Source of the DNA: Chrysoporthe austroafricana
Taxonomy: Eukaryota > Ascomycota > Sordariomycetes > Diaporthales > Cryphonectriaceae
Reading direction: 5' to 3'
DNA length: 64,000 nucleotides
NCBI GenBank assembly: GCA_001051155.2
Contig: JYIP02000005.1
Coordinates: 1,860,001-1,924,000 of the forward strand
Within the stretch, counting starts at the first letter, position 1, and every line of letters starts with the position of its first letter. Made by a program: the position numbers and the translations under genes. The notes below the pieces were generated by a model. It saw only the letters and a program-made list of their open reading frames with translations. It had not been told where the DNA came from and made no database searches. Below, piece by piece: positions 43,053 to 55,600 of this stretch.

Positions 43053-43896
43053 ATGTTCTCACTAGATTGGAGGGGCCTCATCCTCCCCATCGCCTATGTG
43101 CTGGTCCTGGGCGGCACATTCGTTACCTTCTCGAGCGTTTACAGGAAGCGCAAGGCCTGTGAGTGACAGCGCGACTTGTTTGGCACGGCGGAAGAAAAGC
43201 CAGGCTGACAATAGGCAACAGCGCAAAAGGCAAACCTCGAGCCGTGGTTCGGCCCACACCTGCAACGAAACATCTACCTGTCGCTACTCCATATGGAGCC
43301 CGAGGACGGCCAGGAGAAGGCGCCCAAGGTTCCCGAGAGCATACTGCGTGCGGCCCTGATCCGCCGCGCCGTCGAGGACATCCACCGTATCATACAGATC
43401 CGCACGGCAAAGCAGGCATGCTCGAACCTGCTAGCAAAGGGCAGCGTTGGCGATGACCTGTGGCAGCGATTCACGCGCGCCGAGAGCGAGATGGAGGCTG
43501 AGCTGCGTGACGTCGTCATGGAGGTATGCAGATGTCTCTGCCCGCCTAAAGCTATCGGCCTGAATGTGAGAAATCCGGGAGAGTGCTGACAACCACATCC
43601 AGGCGAACGGACTCGCACCCAACTGGGGCCAGACCATCTTCCAGACCGCTAACGAGATCGCCGCGAACACCCTGTTTCAAGACAAGCTCGCCGAGATCCA
43701 GTCCAAGATCGAAGCCGAGGCCGAGTGGTGGGAGAAGCGTCGTGCGGCCATCTCCTCAGACTTCATGAAGGAGCTCGAGGAGGAGGGCGAGAAGAAGGTG
43801 CCCAGCGATGACGGCATCCTCGTTGACTCCAGCACGCCAGCTGAGAGACCGACATCATCAAGCGGCGGTGGCAAGAAGAAGAAGGGGAAGAAATAA
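43053..43896 (+). CDS. SEC66: SEC66/SEC71, ER post-translational translocation subunit
   Basis: Three exons, 43053-43158, 43222-43523 and 43603-43896, give 233 aa (yeast Sec66 is 206). A short luminal N-terminus precedes one transmembrane segment (about residues 9-31, LILPIAYVLVLGGTFVTFSS) and a basic stop-transfer sequence, so the domain faces the cytosol. The cytosolic part contains LEPWFGPHLQRNIYLSLLHM and ESILRAALIRRAVEDIHRI, with GLAPNWGQTIFQTANEIA after exon junction 2. These are hallmarks of Sec66, which pairs with Sec72 in the Sec62/63 complex that feeds post-translational substrates to Sec61. A poly-Lys tail ends the protein (KKKKGKK). Introns are 63 and 79 nt with phases that fit exactly. 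The start at 43053 follows a CACC context. Confidence 0.93.
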
Positions 43897-44403
43897 GCAA
43901 GCTCCGTTGCAGACAGATGGACAACTCGATGGGACGCCACGGCAGACTCATGCCCTTTGGGGCTGTATAACTACGACTCGGCTGCTCAGGCAGGAGGACA
44001 CTGGCTCTCGGCATTCACGGCATTTTCACGGCTGCGCGGCGTTTGAGGTTCGGCTTCGCACATACAGTTGCGGCAATCGGGCAGGAAAGACGGAGACAGG
44101 GACGAATCTGATTACCCAAGACGGAAAATGCTATTTTTTTTCTTTTTCTTTTCACAAGCCTCCGCTAAAATTGCTTCGGCATACAAATAGACCGCAACTC
44201 CTTGCTATGAAAGGTGTATCGTGGTATCCAGCGTCGAAGACGCGATAAGCAAAACTCAACGCTGATGCTGGCTGTTACGAGGAACAGAGTTCGGCTCTTG
44301 GGTGTTGTTGGTGGAGTATGCTGTGGTCCAAAACCATGTCGTGATGGTCCAGAAAAGGGAGGGCCGAGGGCACTCGTCAGGAACTTTAAGGGTGGTCATC
44401 CTC
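43897..44403. other. Convergent intergenic spacer
   Basis: 507 bases between SEC66 and the 172-aa gene stops. Contains a T-rich run (44136-44150) that could be part of a 3' UTR. No coding evidence. Confidence 0.5.
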
Positions 44404-45047
44404 CTAGTAATACCACGACATCTTGTTCCTGAGGGCCTCGTCCCCGTCCGCTTTTATCCGCGCCTGGCGGGCCTCCTCCATGATCTGCTGCTCGGTCTTG
44501 AGGATTATCGGTGTGTCGCACTGCATGGCACCATGTTAGCAGGGTTTTCAAGAATAAGAGGTACAGCTATGACAAGCTGAGAAAGAAAAGGGAAAAGAAA
44601 CAAACGAAGGGTGAAAAAACGAACAAAAGAAATAAGTGAACTTACCCCTCTCAAGCCGATGAACTTTCCGATTTTCCGCCTCTTCTCCTCAAGACTCAGG
44701 CCCTCGCCCCAGGTAATCGGGCATGGGTAGTGGCGGGTCCACTGGCACGGCGTGCGCTGGTGGTAGAAGTGTGCGATCTCGTCGAGCTGGGCGTCCGTCA
44801 GGAGCCAGAAGTTGAGGAGCGTCGCGGGGAACGCTGGGTGTATTTGGCCGGAGGTGAGCTGGACGAGCGGCGCGAGCCGCAGGGACATCTGCTCGATCTT
44901 CTTGTCCAGCGCCTCGTTGTGCTTCGTCCGACGTCTGGCCAGGCTGGGCCCCGCACTGTGGCTGCTGCTGCTGGGGTCTCGGGGTAGGTGTGGTGATGGT
45001 GGCGGGTTGTTGTGGCTGCCGCCCTGGTTCATGCTGAAGTTGCTCAT
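44404..45047 (-). CDS. Small protein of unknown function (172 aa)
   Basis: Two exons, 44646-45047 and 44404-44520, give 172 aa. The 125-nt intron has a GTAAGT donor and a GCTAAC branch site. The first 50 residues are Ser/Pro/Asn-rich and disordered. A core (about 55-135) contains FPATLLNFWLLTDAQLDEIA, HFYHQRTPCQWTRHYPCPI and LSLEEKRRKIGKFIGLRGCD. A short helix, EQQIMEEARQARIK, and the end RNKMSWYY follow. The spaced Trp, His and Cys residues and the good codon bias suggest a real conserved protein, but I cannot name the family. The C-terminal exon would be missed by a single-frame gene finder. No signal peptide or membrane segment is visible. Confidence 0.75.
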
Positions 45048-46015
45048 CTTGTCGTGGTGTCGGTAGTGATCTGTTGGATACTTGTGGCGTTGTCTTCTGG
45101 GAAGAGTAGGATGTGGCGAATTTTACAAGTGTGAGAGAGAATGTGAGATATATATATATAGTTACAAGAATCGAATGCCGAAAGTGAGTCCGAGGCTTTA
45201 CAAGACAGTCAGGGTTGGTTGTGGAAGCAAATAGATGAATAACAAGGCTCCAGTGATTGGGACGATTTTGGGACGAAAGATGGTCTTTGAGACGAGCAAT
45301 CCAAACGATGGTGAGGGGAGAAGAGAGCCTTCCAGGTTGTGCCTAATGATTTAGTGGCTTCTCGAAGGCCTGGGCTGCTAGGGAGCAATGGCAATCTGTC
45401 ACAGCTCCTTTCTCTTGAGTGGAAAGGTTGATGATGTGCCTTCCGTCTCAAGTCTCCAGCTGTAGCTTCGTGTGATGGGTGGATAGTCTAGGATGGCTCA
45501 CGCGACTGTCTGCCTGGACATTGGGTTTGGCCGGTGGTTTTGTATATGTGTCCCCGCTATATAAACATTATCTTTGTCAGTTTGCAGCCCAGCCATGCCT
45601 AGAAAATAGACTGGTGGAGAAAGACTAGAAAGGCGCCTTGAGCCTCGAAGGTTCTTTGTCGCTTTGTCCACGGGTCTCTCCTTAGCTCAGAATAATCCAC
45701 ACTTTGTCCGCCGGCGACTTGGCTGGACAACCTCGCATTCGCATTTGCGCCGTTAGCGACGGGACGTGTCTCAGACACTGGACCCGCCGTTGGGGACTCT
45801 AGGCATAGTACACAGAATATGGAGTCATGGCGACCGCAAATGGGAAAGGCATACCATCTCGTCGGGACCGCCTAGACTCAAGCCTAGTCAGTCCCCTGCG
45901 GAGACAGAGATTTTACCTTCCGTGTCTCTTATATAGGTAGTCGAATTAGTGTGAGTGCGAAGACTATTAGTAAAAGCAAGCACCGCCTCGGGACCGCCGT
46001 CCCGCGCATTCATCA
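45048..46015. other. Intergenic region, promoter of the 172-aa gene
   Basis: About 970 bases without a supported gene. A short (TA)6-type run lies at 45150-45161 and the stretch 45545-45565 is TATA-like (GCTATATAAAC). The right end is the 3' side of ORC3. Confidence 0.5.
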
Positions 46016-48544
46016 TCACGAAAGCCACTTGTTCTTGGAAATATGATCTGCCCGGCGCCGGGTCGCTTTCACGAAGCCCATCGCTTTCAGGTCGGCTAAG
46101 CCTCGGTAGAAGAGAACCAGCGCTGCGCGCTCATCATAGCCGTCATTGTCGCGTGACTTTGTTTCTCTCGGCGTCGGTTCGGGCCCGTCCTCGGTGTCCT
46201 CACGTCGCCCGACGAGCGCGTTAAACGCCGACCAGAGGTCTGCGACATTGATGAGTGCTCCGGTCTCCTGGTACAGGTGATACAAGATACTCGTCGTTGG
46301 CAAAGTTGCGCTGTTGCCTCCATCCAGCACCTCACTGCAGCATGCACACGCCAGGTAGTCATGTGGCCTCAATAGAGCCCGCTCGAAAAAGGAGCCCAGT
46401 CGCGGGATAAAGACGTCTTTGTGGGGAGACCTCGATTCGTACATCCACAGCTCATGTAGAAAGATCGTGTCTGCTGCCTGGCACGAGATCGTCGTTGCCA
46501 GCACCTCCAAGATATCGTCGATCAACGCCGTGAAAGACTTGTCTTCCTCTGTCAGATTCGACTCATCTTGGCTGAGCTGGACCTTCTGAGCGATGACGGT
46601 CGTCCGAAGAACCCTGCTCTGCACGCTATACTGACTGCGCAGTGGCTTGCCCTTGACTTGGGCCTGCGCCCGGAGCGAGGCAACCTGCTCCGCTATCTTG
46701 GAAAGGCTCTGGACGGCGCCGTGGTCCTCGCCAGCCCAGCTCCTGAGGCCGAGCTCTGGGCTGCCGGAGTTGATAACCCTGATGAGTCGTTCGAGCAAGG
46801 ACGAGATATCGGCTGCCGACATGCGCTTGACTGAGCTCAGGAATGGCGAGTCCTGAGATCGAAGGTTGATGCCCCTCGCGAGGGCGTCGATGTACATAGT
46901 GATGAAGTCATCCTCTAAAACTTCACTAGCTTCAAGGAGTGCCAATGATCTTAGAAAACAGTCCTCCCAAGTCATGGTGGATTTGAGAGCTGCGTTTCGC
47001 TGCTGAGCGAGATACTCGTCGTCCTCGAGAAGAGCCCGCGCATGCTTCAGCCTTCCTGCCTCAACGGCATCCTCGACATGGGCGCGAAAGGATGAGAGGG
47101 TTCGAAGTGCCTCATTGTGCTCCGGTTGAGGGGAAGCTGCTCCAGACAGAAGGATGGAGAGTGGGTTGGCGTAGAAATGGCACATGTAGGCGTACTGGCT
47201 ATGGTCAGTTATCAGGTCATTTCAGTTCGAAAGTCAGCAGGCTTACCTTCAAAGAACTGATAAACGACTGAATACCAGCCACCTGACTCTGCTGGCGCTC
47301 TACAAGATTGCTCAGAAACACAGGGCCCAGCTTCAGATTGCAAGACTCATGAGCGACCGCGCATTTGAAGACGCTCTCCACGATCGCGGACATCCGAACG
47401 ACATCGAACTGCGCGCCGTACAGGCATTGGCTGGTCGACTTGAGCAGCCGGGCCTCAAAAAGCTCGACCGAGGTCGCAATGCCAAAGATCAAGGTAAAAG
47501 GAATGCGATCCCTCCACGAGCTGGCAAGACGCGTCAGTAGAATACTCGCACGAGGAAGCGAGATGACAGAGGGCATACTTGAAAAGCATGATCAAGTCAG
47601 ATAAGAGGCCCGTGTCAAAGGCCTCGCTGTCCTGGAATGCGACAATGACTTGCTTGGAATCATGAGGACTGATGTGCGCGTACAGCGTCTCCAAGTCATA
47701 GTCCAGATACTTGCGGCCCTGTTCGGCAATCGTAGTTCGTCAGTCACACCGCCACCGCTCATCGCTTCAGTCACCAAGCCGGCGAGTCACTGCAACAACC
47801 ATTCCCGGTGACCGTCAACTCTTCACTACTCACATCCTTTCCCAAAGCCACGTCGGCGTCTTCCTCCTCATCAGCAGTCGACCTCGTCACATCCCGGATG
47901 ATCTTCTTCAGCGTCGCCTTCAGATTCGGCGCCTCCGCCGACCGCAGCCGGACAAACCGCCCCTCGACGGCCTCACCAAGGCTCTCGGACAGCTGCGCGA
48001 ACAGAAGGTCCTGCGACGGGACGTTTGGTCCGGTGACGATGAGCGCTGCCGGGATCTTACCTGGCTCCTCTGCGGGCGCGTCATGCACGAAGGACGCGAC
48101 TGCAGTGAGGGTAGTACGGTTCGAGTCTTTCAGCACATCCTAGTAATGGGGTTAATACCAGCATCTTCGCACGCGCCGAAGGTGTATCCATCGTCCGCGG
48201 GAGTGGGTGCCCAGGTGCACCTACCTGGATGCGGGCGTCAATAGCCGCCCAGCTGGCCGCGAACTGCTTCTGCCTCAGGGCTACAAGCTCAGGCTTCTCA
48301 GCGCCGTTGAACAATGGCACGAACTCTGGGATTGAGCTCGATTGGCGCTGCTTGGCTTCTACGGCGGCAGCCTTCATCGAGATTTTTCTGCGCTTCGTGG
48401 GGCGGGTCGCCCGCTCGGCGGTCTCCTCGTCTTGGCCGAAGACGAACGCGACCTAGACATTCCCTGAGTGTATGCTCGGTACAGCTCCAGGCAAGAACTT
48501 ACCCTATGGTCGTCATACACGAAGTGAGTCTCATCATGCTCCAT
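46016..48544 (-). CDS. ORC3: Origin recognition complex subunit 3
   Basis: Six exons: 48503-48544, 48225-48452, 47834-48139, 47579-47718, 47247-47520 and 46016-47194, giving 722 aa. Exon 1 is only 42 nt (MEHDETHFVYDDHR). The AAA+-like part begins in exon 3 with PAALIVTGPNVPSQDLLFAQ, which has no intact Walker A motif, as normal for Orc3. It continues through exon 5 (RIPFTLIFGIATSVELFEARL), and KYAYMCHFYANPLSILL marks the junction to the Latheo/Orc3 helical region. The C-terminal winged-helix end, LADLKAMGFVKATRRRADHIS, is diagnostic of Orc3. Orc3 is part of the six-subunit complex that marks replication origins and loads MCM with Cdc6 and Cdt1. Exon boundaries were set by hand and all phases close. 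The choice of the tiny first exon is the least secure part. Confidence 0.9.
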
Positions 48545-49402
48545 GATTGCGAGGACTCCGCGTGGCTGTGGCCATTTGCGTATTGAGAGGAATGTGATGT
48601 TGCAGACACGTCTCAAGTCGCGGGTGTGGCTGGCCGCCCTTGAGCTTGACCAGCGACCCGCAGCACAGTCAGGATGATATCAGTACAGCACAAATAATAA
48701 TAAAAATAATGCAAAAAAAATCACAGATTCTACATGCTAGCCAGATCATTTCGTGATATCGAGAAGATAATTACAATTCAATGGTATTTAAGGTTATCGA
48801 AGTTACTCTGCTCACATTCTCATCACACTCATACATGCTTCTTGAATAAATTTGTCATTGGATTCGTCGTATGCGATACTAGCTATCTGCATTATCCCAA
48901 TGAATACCACTGATTTTTTTCCCTCATCTTTTTGGTGTTGCTCGCGAAGACTGAAAGCACGATGTCATAGCACCTCTAACAACCTGCAGCTGCTGCTCAT
49001 GTCGCAGCTGCTTTGCCTGGGGGCTATGCCCGGGCCCTAGGAACGTAGAACCTCCCATGCTGCACGGTTCTTTGTAAAATTTGCCTAATATCGACCCATT
49101 CTCCGGATTCATTTTCATTTTGATAGTGCCGGATAACACATGAACCAAGTCCTTCTTCATCATCTTGCCTGAATACAAATGTTGGCCCGGTCGCCCGGCG
49201 TCGATCCCACGAGGGACCTGGTCAGAAACTCCGAGAAAGCCGCATGTCCTGTATCCCGGCATTCCTCCACGTGCGTGAAAAGCACAACGGAGGTACGTAA
49301 TGTACACTTGACGCCACCCAGTCCCAAGTTCCGTCGTAAGATCCAGTGCCACCTTTCAAAGAATCTTGTTCGGCAAACGCTCGAGATTAGCCTTGTGTTG
49401 TC
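48545..49402. other. Intergenic region, ORC3 promoter and PWWP-gene 3' side
   Basis: 858 bases, AT-rich (48680-48940), with no supported gene. A 142-codon minus-strand frame at 48924-49352 has no recognisable motif and is probably chance or 3' UTR. Confidence 0.5.
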
Positions 49403-51433
49403 TTAAGCCGAGGCATCAACGGCCTCAGGAGCCTTGGAGTCCTGGTTAGGGTTAGCATCCTGGCTCGTACGGTATGAGCTGAGAAGGAGCGGTTATCATA
49501 GGGTTCAAGTGAGACGTACTTCAACCTTGGGCTTCTCTTCAGCAGAAGCCGCCTCCTCCTTCTTTGGCGCCTGGTCCGCCTCGGGAGCAGGAGCCTCCGG
49601 CTTCGAAGCGTCCTTCGTGTCCTCGGCCTCCTTCACTCCGGCCTTCGTGTCCTCAGGCTTGACGTCCTTCTTGAGAGCCTCAGACTCCTCGGTGTCAGCC
49701 TTCTCGATGCCATTGGTAGCAGACTTCGTCTCGTCCTTGACGGATGACTTCTCGATCTTGTGGCCGTTGACCCCGTTAGCCTCTTCAGGCCCGACAGAAG
49801 TAGAAACCTCCTCTGCTGCGAGGAGTCTGTTCCACTTGTCGAGCAAGTTTTGTGAGCGGGGCTTGAACTCAAACTCCTCCTCCTTGGGAATGTTGTCCAG
49901 CTTCAACATAGCCTTCAGAACCTTGTTGATTTTTGTGACCCGGATGATCTCAGTCTCCAGGTCGGGAAAGCCCTCGAGCTTGGTTAAGTAGTCCGACATC
50001 ATCTTCATCTCTTCCTCCTTCGGCTGCTGATCCCTGGTAAGGAGCCCCTTCTGAAGCTTGTGGCGAAGGAAGAGGACTTCTTTCTTCTTGCGCTCGAAGC
50101 GGTCCTCAGCGCTCATCTCGGGTTCCTTCGGTGTCTGCACCCGCTCTTCTGAGTCCTCCTTCGACTTCTTGGCCTTCTTGGAGGCCTTCGCATCACCACT
50201 AGCCTTAGCTGCCTTGGGAGCAGCGCCGTTAGATTTGGGCGTGCTGTTGTGGGTGAGCTTGATCTTGGGTTTCTTGACCGACTCGGAGCGCTGAGGGGTC
50301 TCAGAGTCGTCGAGATTCTTGCGTTTCTTCTCCTTCTTCGCGCTAGCCTCGTCGTCGATGTCCTCCATGTCGATGTCCTCGTCAACAGCAGCCTTGGTCT
50401 TCTTCTTACCGGCCTTAGGAGTTGCTGCCGCCGCGGCCTTGGCCTCGGCCGCCTTCTGTTTCTCAACCAACTCCTCTTGGAACTGGCGTAGAACGCCCTT
50501 GTAGTAGTCAAGGTCGTGATGCTCCTCGGCGAGCTGGTGGGCGAGGACGAGGTCCTTGCGCATCTTGGCATTGACCTGCTCCATGACCTTCTCGGGGTCC
50601 AGGTCGATCAGATCCTTGTTGGAGACCCAGCCGCTGAACAGAAGCTGTTAGCTAGCGCAAGCACAGAGCTTCGCGGCCAGGAGGGGACGGTGTGAGAGAC
50701 ACTCACAACTCATTGGTGGCGAGGTACATGATAGGGAAGGTCCGGTCATGTGCGCGCTTGCCGCCGTCCGCAAAATCCTCACGGTAGACACCGTCAGAGC
50801 GCGCGGCGCTGACGGGGCGGGACTTCAGTAGAGCATGCGGTAGCATGTCCTCGTCGCAGATGATGCACGGCCACTGCGGGAAGCCCTTCAACTTTATGAA
50901 GTAATGCTCGCCAGGTTTAGCATCTATGTGCAATATGGCCGCCTTGCTCCCCTTCTTGTTCAGCTTCTTGCCCTTGGCGCTTTCGCCGGCCGTGGACTTC
51001 CGCCGGGCGGGAGCCTTGTTCTTGGGTGTGGCGGTCGCGGCAGCAGCATCGCCAGTTGGGGCTGGTGGCGCAGTGTCCATCTCGTCCGGCTTGTCGTCAT
51101 CCTCTTTCGATGCGCTCTCGGGAGCGACGGTAGGGTCAGAGGCGTCCTTCATCTCGACGTCAGGCTTCTCTGTCGGGTCTGTTTTGGATGACGCGATGGT
51201 CAATAAAGCTGTTGCGCTGAAGTCGCAGAGGCGGATCGGGGGTTTTGGGAAGGGGAAAGGTTACCCTCAGCTGGTTTGGCAGGCTCACCGGACCCCTCCT
51301 GAGCAGCAGCCTTGGGCTCGTCCACCTTGGGCGCCTCAGCAGGAGCAGCTGCAGCGTCGTCTGCTTTGGCGGGCGCGGCGCTGCTATCAACCTCCATAGG
51401 CTGTGGGGCAGGCGCGCTGACCTCGTCAGACAT
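49403..51433 (-). CDS. PWWP-domain chromatin protein
   Basis: Four exons: 51265-51433, 50707-51208, 49520-50633 and 49403-49441, giving 607 aa. A long acidic/Ala-rich N-terminus precedes a PWWP domain (about residues 150-245) with GEHYFIKLKGFPQWPCIICDED, so the signature is PQWP, and a conserved end FPIMYLATNELFGWVSNKDL that spans exon junction 2. A Lys/Glu-rich middle follows. A helical C-terminal domain (about 405-520, RHKLQKGLL then FEFKPRSQNLLDKWNRLL) resembles LEDGF/TFIIS-N type bundles. PWWP domains read H3K36 methylation. Fungal relatives include Ioc4 (ISW1b remodeller) and Pdp3 (NuA3 acetyltransferase), and I cannot choose between them. A 13-codon last exon follows an intron with two adjacent CTAAC branch motifs. 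Confidence 0.85.
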
Positions 51434-52642
51434 GGTGATTGTTGGTGGCGACGTAATATCGCGGCGCGTCAGGCAAACAAAGCTGGGTCCACTAGAGACC
51501 GACGTGAATGAACGCGTCAATCGCGTCGTTGATGGGGATATGTGGAGATTTGGGATAGGAATTGATGAGTGGTGATGCGCTGATGATGGATGATGTTTGT
51601 ATGTGAAGGGAAAGAAATCACAGTGACGGCGACAATGTCGGCGGTCTTGGGTTGAGCAGAGAAAGTTGGAGAGAGGCGGCCGAATCTTTGCAGAGCTCCA
51701 GTTCTACCTTTTGCTTATCGGCGGGAACGACTGGGATCGCTCCAGATGCCTGGATGGGGCCAGGAAGCAGGAAACAAGTACTATGGTAGGCACGCAGGGT
51801 TAGGGTGAATAGCTCTGGCCAGAAAGAAGCGGCAATGGGCTGGCGGGCTGGTGGGTGAGGCAGAGAGGCGGAGGCGGAGAGGTCAGGGAGGCTGGAGCAG
51901 ATGCAGGCCACTCGCGTCGATCTTTTTTTTTTATGATGGGGGGTGGGTACCCAGTGGCCGTGGCCCTCCAGGTTCCCAACCTCCCTGGCGCCCTGAGGAC
52001 CTCCTTAGATCAGCTGTGACAAGGTGGCACACTCTCTCACACGCGCTCCTGGACGCCCACACAATGACCAGAGAGACCAATCTGATCCAAGGGCCTCCTT
52101 CGTTACTCACTCCCCCCTGGTCCCATTGGTCCCTCACCCATGACCTGCCTGATTCATCAGGCTCAGCATCACCACGTCCATTGTCGAGTGCGTAACGTCC
52201 TTCCAGGCAAGGCACGCCCCTCCATTGTCGCAGGCAGTCATCACGCTCATACCCCTCATCACTCGGACACGTCTCTGGATGCTTCCAGCTTGTCCTCCAG
52301 CTTCGGTGGCTGTGCGCTGTCTTGACCGCCCACCTTACCAGTGGGTGAATGTCGGCGTCATCGCTACTGTCCTCCCAGACCTCATCATGATCACTAAACC
52401 CTACCCACAATCATAGCTGATTGAAAAATGTGATTCAAGTACACTCGATTCTCGAAGAACAGAAACCATACCATTGTAGCCCATATAACTCCACTACTTT
52501 TCCAATCTCTCTGCCTAGTCTTTAGCCTCTGTTGCAGTATCCTTCGGCGACAGAACATCTCTTGTGAGATGGTCGGATAATCGGATAGTCGGGTGCCCGA
52601 TCGTACGCTCGGCTCGTTGCGAGGCGCTCCGCCAGATCCCAT
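51434..52642. other. Intergenic region between BRR2 and the PWWP gene
   Basis: About 1.2 kb. It should hold the PWWP-gene promoter and the BRR2 3' UTR. The translations in all frames are short and without motif. An A/T run (51924-51935) is the only marked feature. Confidence 0.5.
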
Positions 52643-55600
52643 CTATTCGTCATCACTGTCATCAACCTCCATCCCTTCAGCCACTGTAACCTCGAACCCA
52701 GGCTCCTGGTCCAGCCCAACGTAGCTGTCGCTCATCAGGAAGAGCTTCAACTCATGCTTTCCGGGGGTAGGCACCGTGAACTCCAGCTTGACCTTCAGCT
52801 GGCGCCCAACCGTGACGCGCTTGATAGCCAGGAGCGTCTTCGAGCTCTCTTCGCCCACAACAAGCCACCAATTCTCCGTCTTCTTGGCCGGAAAGAATGG
52901 CGCATGGACTACGAGATCAACCTCGGCGTCCTCCTCAACTTCCCGCTCGATTTGAATGTTGAGGTACGACGGTTCCCCTGCACGCAGGTTTTCAGGGTCC
53001 TCGACCTCAAACTCGAGAGAAATGTCGGGGTACTTGTCGTTGGTGAAATTGGCAGTGTCGGTCAGTTGCTTATTAGAGAAAGACATAGCTTTCATGAGCT
53101 CTTCGTACTGCGGGTTCTCGTCGGGGTTCATGGCCTCTGTGAAGTCGAAGACGTCCTTTATACCAAACTTTTTGACTGTGCTGATAATCTCCGGTGTGAA
53201 ATGAGGAACCTGCTTGAGCGGGCTGTCGCGATCCCACATTGCCTGAACTACCATCTGCGACATCTCCATAGCGTTCATGGCGTTGAGGTGACCATCTGAC
53301 GAGAGAATATCAACAGTCGCACTGAGGAGACTAATGACCTTGGTCAGTATGACTTCCTGGTCCTTGGCCAAGTCAATCGGCAACTGCATCCTGGAAAAGT
53401 GCGCTTGCAGCAGCACGAACGCCTTGAAGTGTGGTGAGTTGAAATCGGGCTGGGCCATCTTGACAGGCACACGATCGTAGATGCGACGCAGGAGACTGTC
53501 TTCGTGCCTGCGAATCTGGATGGCTTCAAACTCGGTCGCCGATGTGACAATTTCAAGTATGCCCTTGAGCTTCGTACGCTTGCTAAGAGAGAGCAGGAAG
53601 GTCTGCATGGTGATGTACGAGATGTTGTAGTAAGCACCGATCATGGCCGCGTTCTGGGGTGTCACAGAGCCATCCTCTTCGTCAAACTCGATGATCTTGG
53701 ACTCGTTGAGTTCGTTGAGGGTCGTTTCGACAAGGTCCGAGAGGTACTGGCTAAGTGCATCCTGCGTGGTATCGAGCAGACCGTAGAAACTTGGATTGGC
53801 TAGCAGGCGGCGGTAGAAGTACGTGAACGTCATCCAATTGATGGCATCATCGCCAGACTCGATCATGCGCGTGCTGATCTCCGTGACGAAAGCGTCATGT
53901 AAGTACGAGTGGAGGTGAGACTCGACTGGCAGCGCTTCGTTGAGAAACTTCTTGTAGTACTCCCTCTTCACACCAGGTACCATGAGAACGCCACGGCCAC
54001 GACCGTCCGCCGATGGTCGCAAAGCTTTACCGAACATCTGCAAAACGTCGGTCATGGGGTAGTCCACGTATCGATGTTCACGGCCCTCAAAGTACTGGGT
54101 ACCCATCACAATGACAAGGTGGGCAAAGCAGTCAAGCTCCCAGCAGACCTCGCGAGATGCCACCAGGACCTGTATTGCGCCGTTGAGATACAAGTATTTG
54201 ACAATTCGCTTGTCGTCATTGCTAAGAGCCTCATGGTAGTAGCCAACCCCGTGGGATAGGGCCTCAGCCAAGGCTTCCTCATGTACACGGTCGAGGAGGG
54301 GTTGGATCTGCTTGGCGTCGACATGAAGGAATCGGTCTTCATCGTCCTCAGCAAGACACGCTGTGAGAATATCTCTCGTCGTAGCTCTTGTCTGCTTTCT
54401 GTTAGGAACAAAAACCAAGGCAGGCCTATCCGGAGACATTTGGGTAATCGCCAGGTATGTCGGTCTTGCCATCGCGAGCATGAGAGACGGGAAGTGAGGA
54501 ATGGTATATGACTGGATGTGAAGCTCCAATGGAATAGGGCGGACATGTGGGCTGAAGTTATAGATGTCGTGTTTCTTGGCGTCAATCCATTCACCCACAT
54601 CTCTGGCATTGGCGAGCGAGACTCCAAGGCCGACTATCCTCATTGGCAGCTCCGTCTGGGTGCGGATGTAGTGCATCCTGGACACTATGGTCTCATAAAC
54701 GTAGCCCATAGAGCCACCCAAGAGTTGTAACTCATCAGCAATGAAGAGCTCCACGGCCTGTACGTTCTTTCTCCTCTTCCATTGCCTGGACAGGACGTCC
54801 CACTGGATTGGAGTCGCGAGGATCAGATCACCCTGCTCCAGTAGCTTGAGATCGGCTGCCGTCTCGCCAGTCAACTTGACGATATCTTTGCCACCTCTTA
54901 ATCCAGAAAGACGCTTCTGCCAGTCCTGGAACCTGGCATCCACGAGTTCCTGGAAAGGTGCGATGTAGACAGCGCCCCCCGCGTCAGACTGAGACCAGTG
55001 GCGGAGAAGTGCAAATTCAGCGCACACCGTCTTGCCACTTCCTGTCGGTGCTCCCACAAAGACATTGTTGTCTGTAGAATAGAGAGAGTTGAAGGTCTGA
55101 GTTTGGATTTTGTTGAAGCGATCCCACTGAGAATACAGCGCAGTATACTCTTTGACCTTGAGAGCGGATGCTGGAAGAGGTTGGAGGTCGAGGAGCTCTG
55201 TGTGAGGAGGGAACTTTTCGGGGAGGATGAGTTTCTGGAAAGAGACTGCAACTCTGGTCTCGGAATGCATCCATCTGTCAGAGACGACGGAAATGAAATA
55301 GTTAGGGGGCATAGGATCAACGATGGGTACAGTGAAGTCGACAATGTGCTCGTTCGACTCCGCCTCGGCGTAATCTTTGCGCAGGAGGAAGGTATCGTGG
55401 AACAGCATCTCTTCACCGTCGCAATCCTCCACAAAAATCCAGAAGCTCTCTGCGAGCCCGTGTATTTCTTCATCCCATGTGAAGTTAGGCGTGATCGTCA
55501 GTTCGACGCGTAGCATGGACCTCGTCAGTGGTTGAATTTGTGCCTGGATCTCAACTCTTGGGAACTTGTTGACAAATCCAACGACTGTTCGGCCGGCCTT

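Noticed and set aside
48924..49352. 142-codon minus-strand frame between ORC3 and the PWWP gene
   Set aside because: No recognised motif, no codon bias, and it lies where a 3' UTR is expected.
49442..49460. TTAGGGTTAG telomere-like sequence
   Set aside because: It is the reverse of two adjacent CTAAC branch motifs within an intron; only about one and a half units are present.
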